Positions 1 through 8,427 of a stretch of 46,567 nucleotides of DNA are shown here, piece after piece. The stretch is from an uncultured Bacilli bacterium (GTDB taxonomy: Bacteria; Bacillota_I; Bacilli_A; RF39; UBA660). The notes under the pieces are model-generated. The model was not told where the DNA came from. It ran no database searches and saw nothing but the letters and a program-made list of their open reading frames with translations. How positions within the stretch are numbered: the first letter of the stretch is position 1; every line of letters starts with the position of its first letter. The translations under genes were made by a program, and so were the position numbers. The stretch covers positions 1 to 46,567 of the forward strand of contig CALVJN010000010.1 of NCBI GenBank assembly GCA_944332205.1. Reading direction: 5' to 3'.

Positions 1-1
1 T

Positions 2-70
2 GTTAATAATTATGTTGAAGTAGTTGAGTTGTATAACTCAAATAAAATAAAAATTATTTATAAAAAGTAA
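2..70 (+). CDS. C-terminal end of an unidentified protein (partial)
   Basis: An open frame enters from the left edge and ends at TAA 68-70. It gives about 22 residues ending in NKIKIIYKK. Nothing in this tail identifies a family. The promoter of the next gene overlaps its last codons, which fits the end of a gene upstream of rbgA. A signal peptidase gene often lies there in Bacilli, but the tail does not prove it. It could also be a chance open frame. Confidence 0.3.
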   Translation, partial: VNNYVEVVELYNSNKIKIIYKK

Positions 71-84
71 TTATATGATATAAT
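57..84 (+). promoter_or_regulatory. Sigma-A-type promoter of rbgA
   Basis: A perfect extended -10, TG (76-77) plus one base plus TATAAT (79-84), has a weak -35 TTTATA at 57-62 with 16 bp spacing. It lies 36 bp before the rbgA start codon, so rbgA can be transcribed separately from what lies to the left. Confidence 0.6.
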
Positions 85-120
85 TATGCCGATAAATATC
101 TTGAAAAGGAAGTGATAACA

Positions 121-981
121 ATGGCAAATGAAGAAAAAAGTTTCCAAAAAGGAAGTATCAACTGGTACCCTGGACACATGGCAAAAACAAAAAGAGAATT
201 AAAAGAAAATATAAAATTAGTTGACATTGTATATGAAGTTATTGATGCTAGAATGCCAGTTAGTTCTAAAATTATCGATATCGATGAAATAATTAAGGAT
301 AAACCTAAAATACTAGTAGTCACTAAGTATGATTTGTGTGATAAAGATACAACAGATAATATCTTAAATAATTATATTAGAAATGGATATATTGTTATTC
401 GTTGTAACTTAATAAAAAATATTGGAATTTCAAAAATTATTGAAGAAACAAAAAAAGTTTCTAAAAGCATAAATGGAGAAAGAGCAGTAAAAGGTCTTAA
501 AGAAAGAAAGACTAGAGTATTAGTAGTTGGGATTCCAAATGTTGGTAAATCAACCTTAATAAATCATTTAGTTGGTAAAAAAGTTGTACAAGTTGGAAAT
601 AAACCAGGCGTTACAAAAAATATTTCTTGGATTAGAATTAATAACGATATAGAATTAATGGATTCACCAGGAATATTATGGCCAAAATTAGTTAATCAAG
701 AACATGCCTATAATTTAGCTGCATTTTCATCAATTAAAGATGAAATAATAAATAAAGAAGATTTATCTATTTACATTGTAAATAAATTGATAAAATTATA
801 TCCTGATTCTTTGAAAAAAAGATACAATATAACTTCTAATAATTTAGATAAAATATTTGATGAAATTGCAATATCAAAAAACATGTATCTAAAAGGTGGA
901 TTTATTAACTACGAAAAGGTTTATAATACTATTATTAATGATTTTCGTAATGGATTATTAGGATATGTTACATTTGATTGA
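121..981 (+). CDS. rbgA: Ribosome biogenesis GTPase RbgA (YlqF)
   Basis: RbgA is a circularly permuted GTPase that acts late in 50S subunit assembly in Firmicutes. The protein opens near residue 15 with the family hallmark WYPGHMAKTKREL. The G motifs come in permuted order: G4 TKYD around residue 70, then G1 GIPNVGKST around residue 140, then G3 DSPG around residue 180. At 286 residues it has the usual family length. The longest frame begins at GTG 112, but ATG 121 is preferred because AAGGAAGTGA sits just before it and the WYPGHMA block then lies at the usual distance from the N terminus. rnhB lies one gene downstream, as in many Bacilli (rbgA-rnhB), but a membrane-protein gene separates them here. 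Confidence 0.95.
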   Translation: MANEEKSFQKGSINWYPGHMAKTKRELKENIKLVDIVYEVIDARMPVSSKIIDIDEIIKDKPKILVVTKYDLCDKDTTDNILNNYIRNGYIVIRCNLIKNIGISKIIEETKKVSKSINGERAVKGLKERKTRVLVVGIPNVGKSTLINHLVGKKVVQVGNKPGVTKNISWIRINNDIELMDSPGILWPKLVNQEHAYNLAAFSSIKDEIINKEDLSIYIVNKLIKLYPDSLKKRYNITSNNLDKIFDEIAISKNMYLKGGFINYEKVYNTIINDFRNGLLGYVTFD

Positions 982-1021
982 TAAAATATTATAATAAAAA
1001 CTATTTTAAAAATTTGAAAAG

Positions 1022-1030
1022 TGTTATAAT
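1022..1030 (+). promoter_or_regulatory. Extended -10 promoter of the 1066 gene
   Basis: TG (1022-1023), T, TATAAT (1025-1030) is an extended -10 without a convincing -35. It lies 35 bp before the ATG at 1066, which has AGAAGGAGAG as its ribosome binding site. It would drive the membrane protein and rnhB together. Confidence 0.5.
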
Positions 1031-1065
1031 AAAATAAATAATAATATTAATAGAAGGAGAGTAGA

Positions 1066-2187
1066 ATGAAAAAGAAAAGATTTTTTGTTGAAAGAACTAC
1101 TGGCGATGATATTCTTGATGCTTTATCTATTAGAATCAATCAAACATTAAAAACTGAGAAACAAATTGATGATAAGAAAAATAATGTATATTTTTGGCTT
1201 TTTAAATTTATAATATTAATTGTTTATCTTTTGTTTATTAACTTATGCTTTGATGTTATTAAAGACTTAGGGGTATCACTAATTTATTATTTTGGAACAA
1301 CGTTAAGAGGAATTTCTTCTTTTACACTAAGTTTTATTACAGAATTTACCAAAGGAATAATTATATTATATATATTATTTAAAAATTTAAAAATATTTAT
1401 GAATAGTACATATTATAATAGACTTTATTCTAAAGATAAGATTATGCAAAAAAAGAAAAAAAATTTTTTTAATTTAATATATTTGATTTTGAAATACTTA
1501 TCTGTTCCATATTTAATAGTTACTGCATTTTCGGCATCGGTAATATTATCTATTACAACGGCATTATTATATTTAATGATTAAAGGTATGTATTCAATAG
1601 GTGCATTATTGATAACTATTTTATTCTTCATATTTTTCTACTATACATTTAGAGCTATTCAAAATAAATTCTTTAATAGTGAAGTATTGGTTACAAAAAA
1701 ACATTTTTATATTATATTTATATTGTTACTAACTTCAACTATTATATTTAGCTTTGAAATTAATAGTTATGATTATAATGATTATTTACCAAGTAGTTTT
1801 ATTTTAGAAAACAAAGAAAAAAACTTTGATATTTCAAATATTGAAAAAATTTCAATAAAATCAAACTCTAAATATGAAAATATAGACGTTTATACTGATA
1901 ATAGTTTAGATGGTGAAATGCGTATCGAAGTTACATATTTTGAAACGGCTTCTGTTAGTTACAGCTACTTTTTTAATACTAATGATAATTTGTTATTAAA
2001 ATTTGATAGCAGTTTAAATTTTCAAATTGATAATGTAGAAGATATTTTAAAACTCGGAGTAGAAACTCTTCGTACACAGACCATTTACAATTATAATTTA
2101 TTTAAATATCCAATTATAAAGGTTTATGTAAGTCAAAAAGATATATCTAAAATCTCAATAATAAAATATAATGAAGAATTAAAATAA
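1066..2187 (+). CDS. Multi-pass membrane protein with C-terminal extracytoplasmic domain, unknown function
   Basis: A 373-residue protein I do not recognise. A charged N terminus of about 45 residues precedes several hydrophobic segments at roughly 46-70, 90-110, 138-160, 163-185 and 215-230. After the last segment a hydrophilic, beta-rich domain of about 140 residues extends to the end. Its alternating pattern (DISNIEKISIKSNSKYENIDVY) recalls DUF4097-like putative adhesin repeats, but the match is too weak to assign. No cysteine clusters or enzyme motifs are visible. It lies 10 bp upstream of rnhB on the same strand, so the two are probably co-transcribed. A membrane-stress or envelope role is only a guess. 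Confidence 0.75.
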   Translation: MKKKRFFVERTTGDDILDALSIRINQTLKTEKQIDDKKNNVYFWLFKFIILIVYLLFINLCFDVIKDLGVSLIYYFGTTLRGISSFTLSFITEFTKGIIILYILFKNLKIFMNSTYYNRLYSKDKIMQKKKKNFFNLIYLILKYLSVPYLIVTAFSASVILSITTALLYLMIKGMYSIGALLITILFFIFFYYTFRAIQNKFFNSEVLVTKKHFYIIFILLLTSTIIFSFEINSYDYNDYLPSSFILENKEKNFDISNIEKISIKSNSKYENIDVYTDNSLDGEMRIEVTYFETASVSYSYFFNTNDNLLLKFDSSLNFQIDNVEDILKLGVETLRTQTIYNYNLFKYPIIKVYVSQKDISKISIIKYNEELK

Positions 2188-2197
2188 TAAGGGATTT

Positions 2198-2836
2198 ATG
2201 AAAGAAATTATAGATAATAAGAAGTATGAACAAGAGCTTTATTCTAACGGAATTAATACTATTGCTGGGGTCGATGAAGTTGGAAGAGGACCTTTAGTAG
2301 GACCAGTAGTTACCGCTTGTGTTGTATTACCCAAAAATTATATATTAGAAGGACTTACTGATTCAAAAAAATTAACTAAAAAGCAACGTGAAAAATTTTT
2401 TGATATTATAACTAAAGACGCTTTAGCGATAGGTATCGGTATAAAAAGTGAAAAAATAATAGATGAAGTGAATATATATGAAGCTACTAAACTTGCAATG
2501 TACGAAGCTATCGAAGAATGCATGAAAAAAGTAAAAATAGAACATGTATTAATTGACGCAATGAAATTAGATAAACTTTCAATGCCTAGCACTTCTATAA
2601 TAAAAGGTGATTTAAAAAGTATCTCTATTTCAGCCGCAAGTGTTGTTGCTAAAGTAACTAGAGATAAAATGATGGTAGAACTTGATAAAAAGTATCCTGT
2701 TTATGATTTTAAACATAATGCTGGATATCCTACCAAAAAACATATTGAAGCAATCGAAAAATATGGAATAATTAATGAGCATCGAAAAACATTTAAACCA
2801 GTATGCTTTTATTTAGAAAAAAGGTATACAAAATAA
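2198..2836 (+). CDS. rnhB: Ribonuclease HII
   Basis: RNase HII cleaves the RNA strand of RNA/DNA hybrids and starts removal of misincorporated ribonucleotides. Residues 23-32 read AGVDEVGRGP, which holds the catalytic D26 and E27. DSKKL follows near residue 57 and a further acidic site, LIDAMKLD, near residue 118. The family block SISAASVVAKVTRD lies near residue 145 and AGYPTKKH near residue 175. The length of 212 residues is typical. It starts 10 bp after the membrane-protein gene with a modest AAGGGA ribosome binding site, and a clear terminator follows at 2870. Confidence 0.96.
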   Translation: MKEIIDNKKYEQELYSNGINTIAGVDEVGRGPLVGPVVTACVVLPKNYILEGLTDSKKLTKKQREKFFDIITKDALAIGIGIKSEKIIDEVNIYEATKLAMYEAIEECMKKVKIEHVLIDAMKLDKLSMPSTSIIKGDLKSISISAASVVAKVTRDKMMVELDKKYPVYDFKHNAGYPTKKHIEAIEKYGIINEHRKTFKPVCFYLEKRYTK

Positions 2837-2869
2837 ATTGTTGAAAATAGTAAGTAATATTTTGATTTT

Positions 2870-2896
2870 AAGAATGAATTTATCATTCTTTTTTTA
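2870..2896 (+). terminator. Rho-independent terminator after rnhB
   Basis: An 8-bp perfect stem AAGAATGA / TCATTCTT (2870-2877 with 2883-2890) with a 5-nt loop is followed by a run of T. It closes the rbgA-rnhB unit and separates it from adhE. Confidence 0.8.
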
Positions 2897-2900
2897 TATA

Positions 2901-2921
2901 AAATTGTCAGTATTACAATTT
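2901..2921 (+). promoter_or_regulatory. Inverted repeat upstream of adhE, candidate operator
   Basis: AAATTGT (2901-2907) and ACAATTT (2915-2921) form a 7+7 bp perfect inverted repeat around a 7-bp centre, about 70 bp before the adhE start. adhE genes in Firmicutes are often controlled by the NADH sensor Rex. The outer TTGT...ACAA matches the ends of a Rex box, but the spacing is shorter than the usual 18 bp. A likely -10 (TATAAT 2962-2967) lies downstream. The repeat itself is certain; its regulatory use is inference. Confidence 0.35.
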
Positions 2922-2989
2922 ATAATTTAATAAAAATCTTTATTTTTAATTCAATGTATTATATAATTTAATATAATAGGAGGTTAGTT

Positions 2990-5572
2990 ATGAATAGTTC
3001 TTATGAAAATAATATTATGATAAATAATTTAGTAGAAAGAGCAAAAATAGCAAGTCGTGAGTTTATGAAACTTACTCAAGAAGATGTAGACAGGATTGTA
3101 AAAGAAATGGCTATGGCCGCTCTTGCTAATCATATGATGCTTGCTAAATTAGCAATCGAAGAAACAAAGCGTGGTATTTATGAAGATAAAATAATTAAAA
3201 ATATGTTTGCAAGTGAATATGTTTATCATAGTATTAAATACGATAAGACTGTTGGAGTAATAGAAAAAAATGACGATGAAAATTATTCGCTAATTGCTGA
3301 TCCTGTAGGAATAATAGCAGGAGTAACTCCTGTTACGAATCCTACTTCAACTGTTATGTTTAAGTCACTAATTTCTGCTAAAACAAGAAATGTAATTATA
3401 TTTGGATTTCATCCATCTGCTCAGAAATGTAGTGTTAAAACAGCTGAAATATTGCGAGAAGCTGGTATTAAAGCAGGAGCGCCGGAAGATTTTATTTTAT
3501 GGATAGATAATCCTTCAATAGAAGCTACAACTTTATTAATGAAACATCCGGGAGTTAATTTGATTTTAGCAACAGGGGGAACAAATATGGTTAAAAGTGC
3601 ATATTCCTGTGGCAAACCAGCCTTGGGAGTTGGACCTGGTAATGTTCCTTGTTATATTGATAAAACAGCCGATTTAGATAGAAGTATAACAGATTTAATT
3701 ATTTCTAAGTCATTTGATAATGGTATGATATGTGCATCAGAACAAGCAGTTATAATTGATAGCGAAATAAAAGAAGAATTTGAAAAGAAAATGAAGAAAT
3801 ATGGTTGCTATTTTGTTAATGAATTAGAAAAAAAATTACTTACAGATTTTATGTTTGATTTTAATAAAGAATTAAATAATAAGGTTGTAGGGCAAAGCCC
3901 ATATTCAATAGCCGAACAGTCAGGATTTAAAGTACCTATGGATACAAAAATATTAGTGGTAAATGAAGATGGTGTTGGAGTTAATCATCCATATTCAAAA
4001 GAAAAGTTAAGTCCAGTTTTGGCATATTATATTGTTGATTCTAAGGATGAAGGTATTCTCTTGGCAGAAAAATTAGTGGAATTTGGCGGATTAGGACATT
4101 CAGCAGTAATACATTCTAACAATAAAAATACTATACTTGAATTTTCTAAAACTGTAAAAGTAGGAAGAATTATTGTTAATTCACCATCGACACATGGAGC
4201 AATAGGAGATATATATAACACAAATTTACCATCTTTAACTTTGGGCTGTGGAACATTCGGTGGAAATTCAACAACAGAAAATGTTTCTAGTGTTAATTTA
4301 ATAAACATTAAAAGAGTTGCTAAAAGACGAGTAAATATGCAATGGTTTAAAATGCCTGAAAAAATATATTTTGAAGCTGGATCAATAGGTTATTTAGAAA
4401 AAATGCCTAATATAAATAGAGCATTTATTGTGACTGATGAGTCAATGATAAAATTAGGTTATGTTGATAAGATCTTACATCAACTTCGAAAAAGGCAAAA
4501 TACTGTCCATTCCGATATATTTTACGAAGTAGAAACTGATCCTTCTTTTGAAACAATAAAAAAAGGTGTAGCTATGATGAGAAACTTTTCCCCTGATGTT
4601 ATTATAGCTCTTGGTGGTGGAAGTGCAATAGATGCTGCAAAAGGAATGTGGCTATTCTATGAAAATCCAGAGGCTGACATTAATGGTCTAAAACTTAAAT
4701 TCATGGATATAAGAAAAAGAACATATAAATATCCAACATTAGGAAAAAAGACAAAATTGGTGGCTATTCCAACAACTAGTGGAACAGGGTCTGAAGTTAC
4801 ATCTTTTGCGGTAATAACTGATAAGAAACTTAATATGAAATATCCATTAGCAGACTATGAACTTACACCATCAGTAGCGATTATTGATGTTGATTTAGTA
4901 AAATCACTTCCAAAAGTACAAACAGCAGATACTGGAATGGATGTATTAACTCATGCAATAGAAGCATATGTTTCTAATATGGCTTCGGATTATACAGACG
5001 GCCTTGCAGAAAAAGCAATCGAAATCGTTTTTAAATATTTAGAAGAAGCTTATAATAATGGAAATAATCTTTTAGCAAGAGAAAAGATGCATAACGCTTC
5101 TACCATTGCAGGTATGGCATTTACTAATGCTTTTCTTGGAATTAACCATTCATTAGCGCATAAAATAGGAGCAGAGTTCCATATTTCGCACGGGCGAACA
5201 AATGCAATACTTCTTCCTTATATTATAAAGTATAATGCAACTATGCCTACAAAATTTGTTTCTTTTCCAAAATATGAACATTATATTGCTGATTATAAAT
5301 ATTCATTGCTTGCCAAACGTATTGGAATTGAATTTAATAACACAAAAGAAGCGATAGATAAATTAGTTGAAAAAATTAATGATTTAAATAAAAGTTTAAA
5401 TATTCCAAAAAGTTTTAGCGAATATGGTATTAATGAAAGTGAATTTTTAAGCAAAATTGATATATTAGCCGATAAAGCCTTTGAAGATCAGTGTACTAAC
5501 ACCAATCCACGTTTACCTTTAATTGAAGAATTAAAAAAAATAATGCTAGATGCTTATTATGGAAATATTTAG
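2990..5572 (+). CDS. adhE: Bifunctional acetaldehyde-CoA / alcohol dehydrogenase AdhE
   Basis: AdhE reduces acetyl-CoA to acetaldehyde and then to ethanol, regenerating NAD+ during fermentation. The N-terminal half (about 1-440) is the aldehyde dehydrogenase part, with its catalytic cysteine in the block DNGMICASEQ near residue 247. The C-terminal half (about 450-860) is an iron-type alcohol dehydrogenase with the NAD-binding GGGSAIDAAKG near residue 543, PTTSGTGSEVTSF near residue 600, GMDVLTHAIEAYVS near residue 650 and the metal histidines in NHSLAHKIGAEFHISHG near residues 720-736. The length of 860 residues is full. A strong AGGAGG precedes the ATG. It is monocistronic, bounded by the upstream terminator and the next gene's own leader. 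It suggests an anaerobic, ethanol-forming metabolism. Confidence 0.97.
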   Translation: MNSSYENNIMINNLVERAKIASREFMKLTQEDVDRIVKEMAMAALANHMMLAKLAIEETKRGIYEDKIIKNMFASEYVYHSIKYDKTVGVIEKNDDENYSLIADPVGIIAGVTPVTNPTSTVMFKSLISAKTRNVIIFGFHPSAQKCSVKTAEILREAGIKAGAPEDFILWIDNPSIEATTLLMKHPGVNLILATGGTNMVKSAYSCGKPALGVGPGNVPCYIDKTADLDRSITDLIISKSFDNGMICASEQAVIIDSEIKEEFEKKMKKYGCYFVNELEKKLLTDFMFDFNKELNNKVVGQSPYSIAEQSGFKVPMDTKILVVNEDGVGVNHPYSKEKLSPVLAYYIVDSKDEGILLAEKLVEFGGLGHSAVIHSNNKNTILEFSKTVKVGRIIVNSPSTHGAIGDIYNTNLPSLTLGCGTFGGNSTTENVSSVNLINIKRVAKRRVNMQWFKMPEKIYFEAGSIGYLEKMPNINRAFIVTDESMIKLGYVDKILHQLRKRQNTVHSDIFYEVETDPSFETIKKGVAMMRNFSPDVIIALGGGSAIDAAKGMWLFYENPEADINGLKLKFMDIRKRTYKYPTLGKKTKLVAIPTTSGTGSEVTSFAVITDKKLNMKYPLADYELTPSVAIIDVDLVKSLPKVQTADTGMDVLTHAIEAYVSNMASDYTDGLAEKAIEIVFKYLEEAYNNGNNLLAREKMHNASTIAGMAFTNAFLGINHSLAHKIGAEFHISHGRTNAILLPYIIKYNATMPTKFVSFPKYEHYIADYKYSLLAKRIGIEFNNTKEAIDKLVEKINDLNKSLNIPKSFSEYGINESEFLSKIDILADKAFEDQCTNTNPRLPLIEELKKIMLDAYYGNI

Positions 5573-5631
5573 TAATTGTGTACATCTTAATTATTTTTTG
5601 ATATTATATTAGTATAGTTAGGAGTGAAAAT

Positions 5632-6447
5632 ATGAGTAAATTAAAATGTCCACGTTGCAATGCAGATATTAAAGAGACGGATATCTTCTGTATGTCATGT
5701 GGTAATCCTGTTAAAAGAGATATTGACAAAGAATTAAAGAAAGAGAAAAAAGAGGATAATATTAAAGCTGGAAAAGAAATAAAAGAAAAAATTGAAACAG
5801 AAAAAATACCGATAGAAGAAAATGTTATACCTTCTAAAACTGAACAAATAGAAAAAAATAGAAAAACTAAAAAAGGTATTGTCACTATTATCTTATTAAT
5901 TATAATAATTATAGCTTTATCTACAACTTTAGTTTATTTATTAGTGTTTAAAGAAGAAAAAAAATGTGAAGTATGTGAAAAATGTCCTGAACCAGAAGTA
6001 GAGATAATAGAAAAAGAGCCAACATATCAATATGTTAACTTTAATGGTTATAGATTTAAAATACCACTAGATTGGAATTTTGAAGGAGATAGTAGTGAAT
6101 ACAGGTTTATAAATGAAGAAGAAAATGTTTATGTTTTAATTTCTAATTTAAATTCTGTATCATATTCTACTTTTTCTAATGATGATTACCAAAAAATTTA
6201 TCAAGAAAAATTACAAACTGATTATAACATTTCAATTAATAATGCTGAAGAAAAAATACTAGATGATAAAAACTATTATCTAATGGAAGGAACATATGAA
6301 AGCTATAAATATATTATAGTTGTCACTGAAAACTCTAATGGGATCTTTTTAACAGAAGCTCAATTTGAAAATAATTCAGTATATACAAATAAAAAACAAG
6401 AAGTAATAGATTTTGCACTTAGTTATACAAAAAATAATAAATTATAA
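5632..6447 (+). CDS. Zinc-ribbon single-pass membrane protein
   Basis: A 271-residue protein. The N terminus is a zinc ribbon of the 'CPRC...CMSCG' type (residues 5-24). A Lys/Glu-rich, probably coiled or disordered linker covers about 28-80. One transmembrane helix lies at about 82-105. Directly outside comes a second cysteine knuckle, CEVCEKC (about 113-119), then a globular domain of about 140 residues that starts around YVNFNGYRFKIPLDW. This is a frequent Firmicute layout, in which a cytoplasmic zinc ribbon is tethered to an external domain, but the function is unknown. The start has the ribosome binding site AGGAGTG. It converges on the germination operon and shares a bidirectional terminator with it. 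Confidence 0.75.
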   Translation: MSKLKCPRCNADIKETDIFCMSCGNPVKRDIDKELKKEKKEDNIKAGKEIKEKIETEKIPIEENVIPSKTEQIEKNRKTKKGIVTIILLIIIIIALSTTLVYLLVFKEEKKCEVCEKCPEPEVEIIEKEPTYQYVNFNGYRFKIPLDWNFEGDSSEYRFINEEENVYVLISNLNSVSYSTFSNDDYQKIYQEKLQTDYNISINNAEEKILDDKNYYLMEGTYESYKYIIVVTENSNGIFLTEAQFENNSVYTNKKQEVIDFALSYTKNNKL

Positions 6448-6454
6448 TAAAAAC

Positions 6455-6487
6455 AAAAAATAAGTATATTATTATTACTTATTTTTT
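6455..6487. terminator. Bidirectional terminator between the zinc-ribbon gene and gerB
   Basis: A 12-bp perfect stem AAAAAATAAGTA / TACTTATTTTTT (6455-6466 with 6476-6487) has a 9-nt loop and ends in T runs on both strands. The gerB stop codon lies inside it. Confidence 0.8.
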
Positions 6488-7491
6488 TTGTATGTTAAAA
6501 TATTAGCAATTATAAAAATAGTTAGTATAATATAAAAATAGAAATTTGTTATTATATCAAGCTTTATAACAGAAAAGAAAACTATTATATCTATTAAAAT
6601 ATAAATTTTATTATCGATATTAAAATTAGTCTTTATAATTTCTTTAGAATAATTTAAAGCAAGTGACAAAACTATTAAATTTTCTATAAAAATATTTATT
6701 ATTAATATTTCTTCTAATCTTTCAAAAAAATTAAAAATATTTATTATTTTTAGGACTTCAATTTCTGGATAAGCTACTATTGAATAGTATTTATCTCCCA
6801 AAATTGATATAATAAATAATATTTTTATAATCATATATATATAAAATAATACAAAAAATATATATGATTTTTTTTTGCAATCGTTAAAATCAATAATTTC
6901 TTTTTTTGGTATAATAAGTATCATAAAAACTGGCGCTATAGTAATAAGAAATAATTGAAGGAAATTTAAATTGTCTATGTTAGTATTTATAGGCAATAAA
7001 TTTATCGGATTAACATTTAACAAATTAAAAGAGAAATTTATAATTAAAAAAATAAGATATACTATAAACATTATATTTGCAGCAATTGTTATTGATTTTA
7101 TACCTTTTATAGCAAGTAATGTGCTTAATATTAAAAAAGTTAATTGTATTATTTGAATACTTATATTGGTAAGAAGAACATTCTTAATTATTAAAGATAA
7201 ATTCAATAAAACATAAATACTTATTCCTAAAGATCCAATTAATAATAAAAATTTAATTACATTATTAATTATTTTTATATTAGATAATTTTTCAAAATAA
7301 TTATCATTGAAAAGTTGAGAGATTATCTTAATGAAAAAAAAACCTAAGATAAAAGATATTAATATTGTCATAATTATACTTAAAGTATTAGTATGTTTAA
7401 ATAATTGTATAGTTGTTGTAGAAGTAAAACTATTTAAAAGAAAAAATATTAAAACACCAATTTCTAATGATGTATATTTTTCTTTATTCAA
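6475..7491 (-). CDS. Spore germination permease, GerB family (GerAB/GerKB type)
   Basis: The integral membrane subunit of a nutrient germinant receptor, belonging to the amino-acid permease-like spore germination family and acting in the spore inner membrane. About 338 residues with around ten hydrophobic segments along the whole length. The extremely AT-rich, Ile/Phe-rich sequence has kept the N-terminal TSLEIGVLIFFLLNSF helix. The longest frame begins at GTG 7500, but that GTG is part of an ideal AGGAGGTGAT Shine-Dalgarno sequence. TTG at 7491, 8 nt after AGGAGG, is the likely start. It then overlaps the gerC stop by 8 nt (TTGAATAA), implying translational coupling. It is the last gene of the A-C-B operon, the same order as gerK. 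Confidence 0.85.
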   Translation of the reverse strand: MNKEKYTSLEIGVLIFFLLNSFTSTTTIQLFKHTNTLSIIMTILISFILGFFFIKIISQLFNDNYFEKLSNIKIINNVIKFLLLIGSLGISIYVLLNLSLIIKNVLLTNISIQIIQLTFLILSTLLAIKGIKSITIAANIMFIVYLIFLIINFSFNLLNVNPINLLPINTNIDNLNFLQLFLITIAPVFMILIIPKKEIIDFNDCKKKSYIFFVLFYIYMIIKILFIISILGDKYYSIVAYPEIEVLKIINIFNFFERLEEILIINIFIENLIVLSLALNYSKEIIKTNFNIDNKIYILIDIIVFFSVIKLDIITNFYFYIILTIFIIANILTYKKNK

Positions 7492-8419
7492 AAATATCAC
7501 CTCCTATATTTGGTTTATAATCGATGCTAACATTAACTCTATATTCCATATTATTGGTTTCAAAATTTTTATATTTATATAAAAGATAATCAAAATAATT
7601 ATTTTTATTGTTTTGAGTAAAAGCTTTTATAATCTTAGTCAAATAATTTTCAATATTTTCTTTATCACCTTCATTGTTGCCATAATACTTACAATAAAAA
7701 TTAATTTCAATATCTTTAGTATGAATTTTGTTAGTAGTATAACATTGTTCTAATTTATATATATTTTTATCTATAATAATTTGAAATGTTTTTATATTAT
7801 TTTTTATTATGTTTATTGCAAGTGACTCTTCATTAGTAAGTATCTTATTTTCATCATAAATTGTCTTATAACCTTTTACAGTAATTTCATTTTGTGTTTC
7901 AATAAATGGAACATAACTAATATTAAAATTTAAAATATCTTTAATTATGTCAGTTAAAGTTACTTCACTCGTTATACCATTAGTTGACAAAGACAAGGAA
8001 AGTATATTTTTTATATCACTAGTATTCGCTTGAAGAATTTTACTATCTATATGTTCAACAATTATTGTAGTAAATGAACCACGTGAACTTTTTTCATTTA
8101 AAAAAAAGTTAAATATTTCATTATAATTTTTTTTTGCTAAATTATTGCTAAGAATTAATAAATCCATATGAGTCAAATAAAGTCTTTTCATTAATTCAGT
8201 ACTTAGTTCATTAAAGCATTCATCTAATGAAGTACATGTCTTTATGTAAATATTTTCTTCATTTTCTTGATTGCTAGATAATACTTTTACATATACATTA
8301 TAATTATTCCCATTAACTGATATACCTATTGAAGATACTACTGCAATATTGCTTATATCGTTATAATTAGTGCAACCAGTAAGAAGAATTACCAATATTA
8401 TTAGATAAATTTTTTTCAT
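7484..8419 (-). CDS. Spore germination lipoprotein, Ger(x)C family
   Basis: The lipoprotein subunit of the germinant receptor. A lipoprotein signal peptide ends in the lipobox LTGC, with Cys16 as the expected lipidation site. It is followed by the family's first strand pattern, DISNIAVVSSIGIS. At 311 residues it is shorter than usual GerC proteins (about 360-400), and the C-terminal domain motifs are weakly conserved. The start has AGGAGTTAAT before ATG. It begins 8 bp after the gerA stop and overlaps gerB. Expression is expected in the forespore (sigma-G type), but no clear sigma-G promoter could be read. Confidence 0.88.
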   Translation of the reverse strand: MKKIYLIILVILLTGCTNYNDISNIAVVSSIGISVNGNNYNVYVKVLSSNQENEENIYIKTCTSLDECFNELSTELMKRLYLTHMDLLILSNNLAKKNYNEIFNFFLNEKSSRGSFTTIIVEHIDSKILQANTSDIKNILSLSLSTNGITSEVTLTDIIKDILNFNISYVPFIETQNEITVKGYKTIYDENKILTNEESLAINIIKNNIKTFQIIIDKNIYKLEQCYTTNKIHTKDIEINFYCKYYGNNEGDKENIENYLTKIIKAFTQNNKNNYFDYLLYKYKNFETNNMEYRVNVSIDYKPNIGGDIFE

Positions 8420-8427
8420 ATTAACTC

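Noticed and set aside
2901-2921. A true Rex box in front of adhE
   Set aside because: The palindrome lacks the standard spacing and the GTGA/TCAC inner bases, so only a candidate operator is reported.
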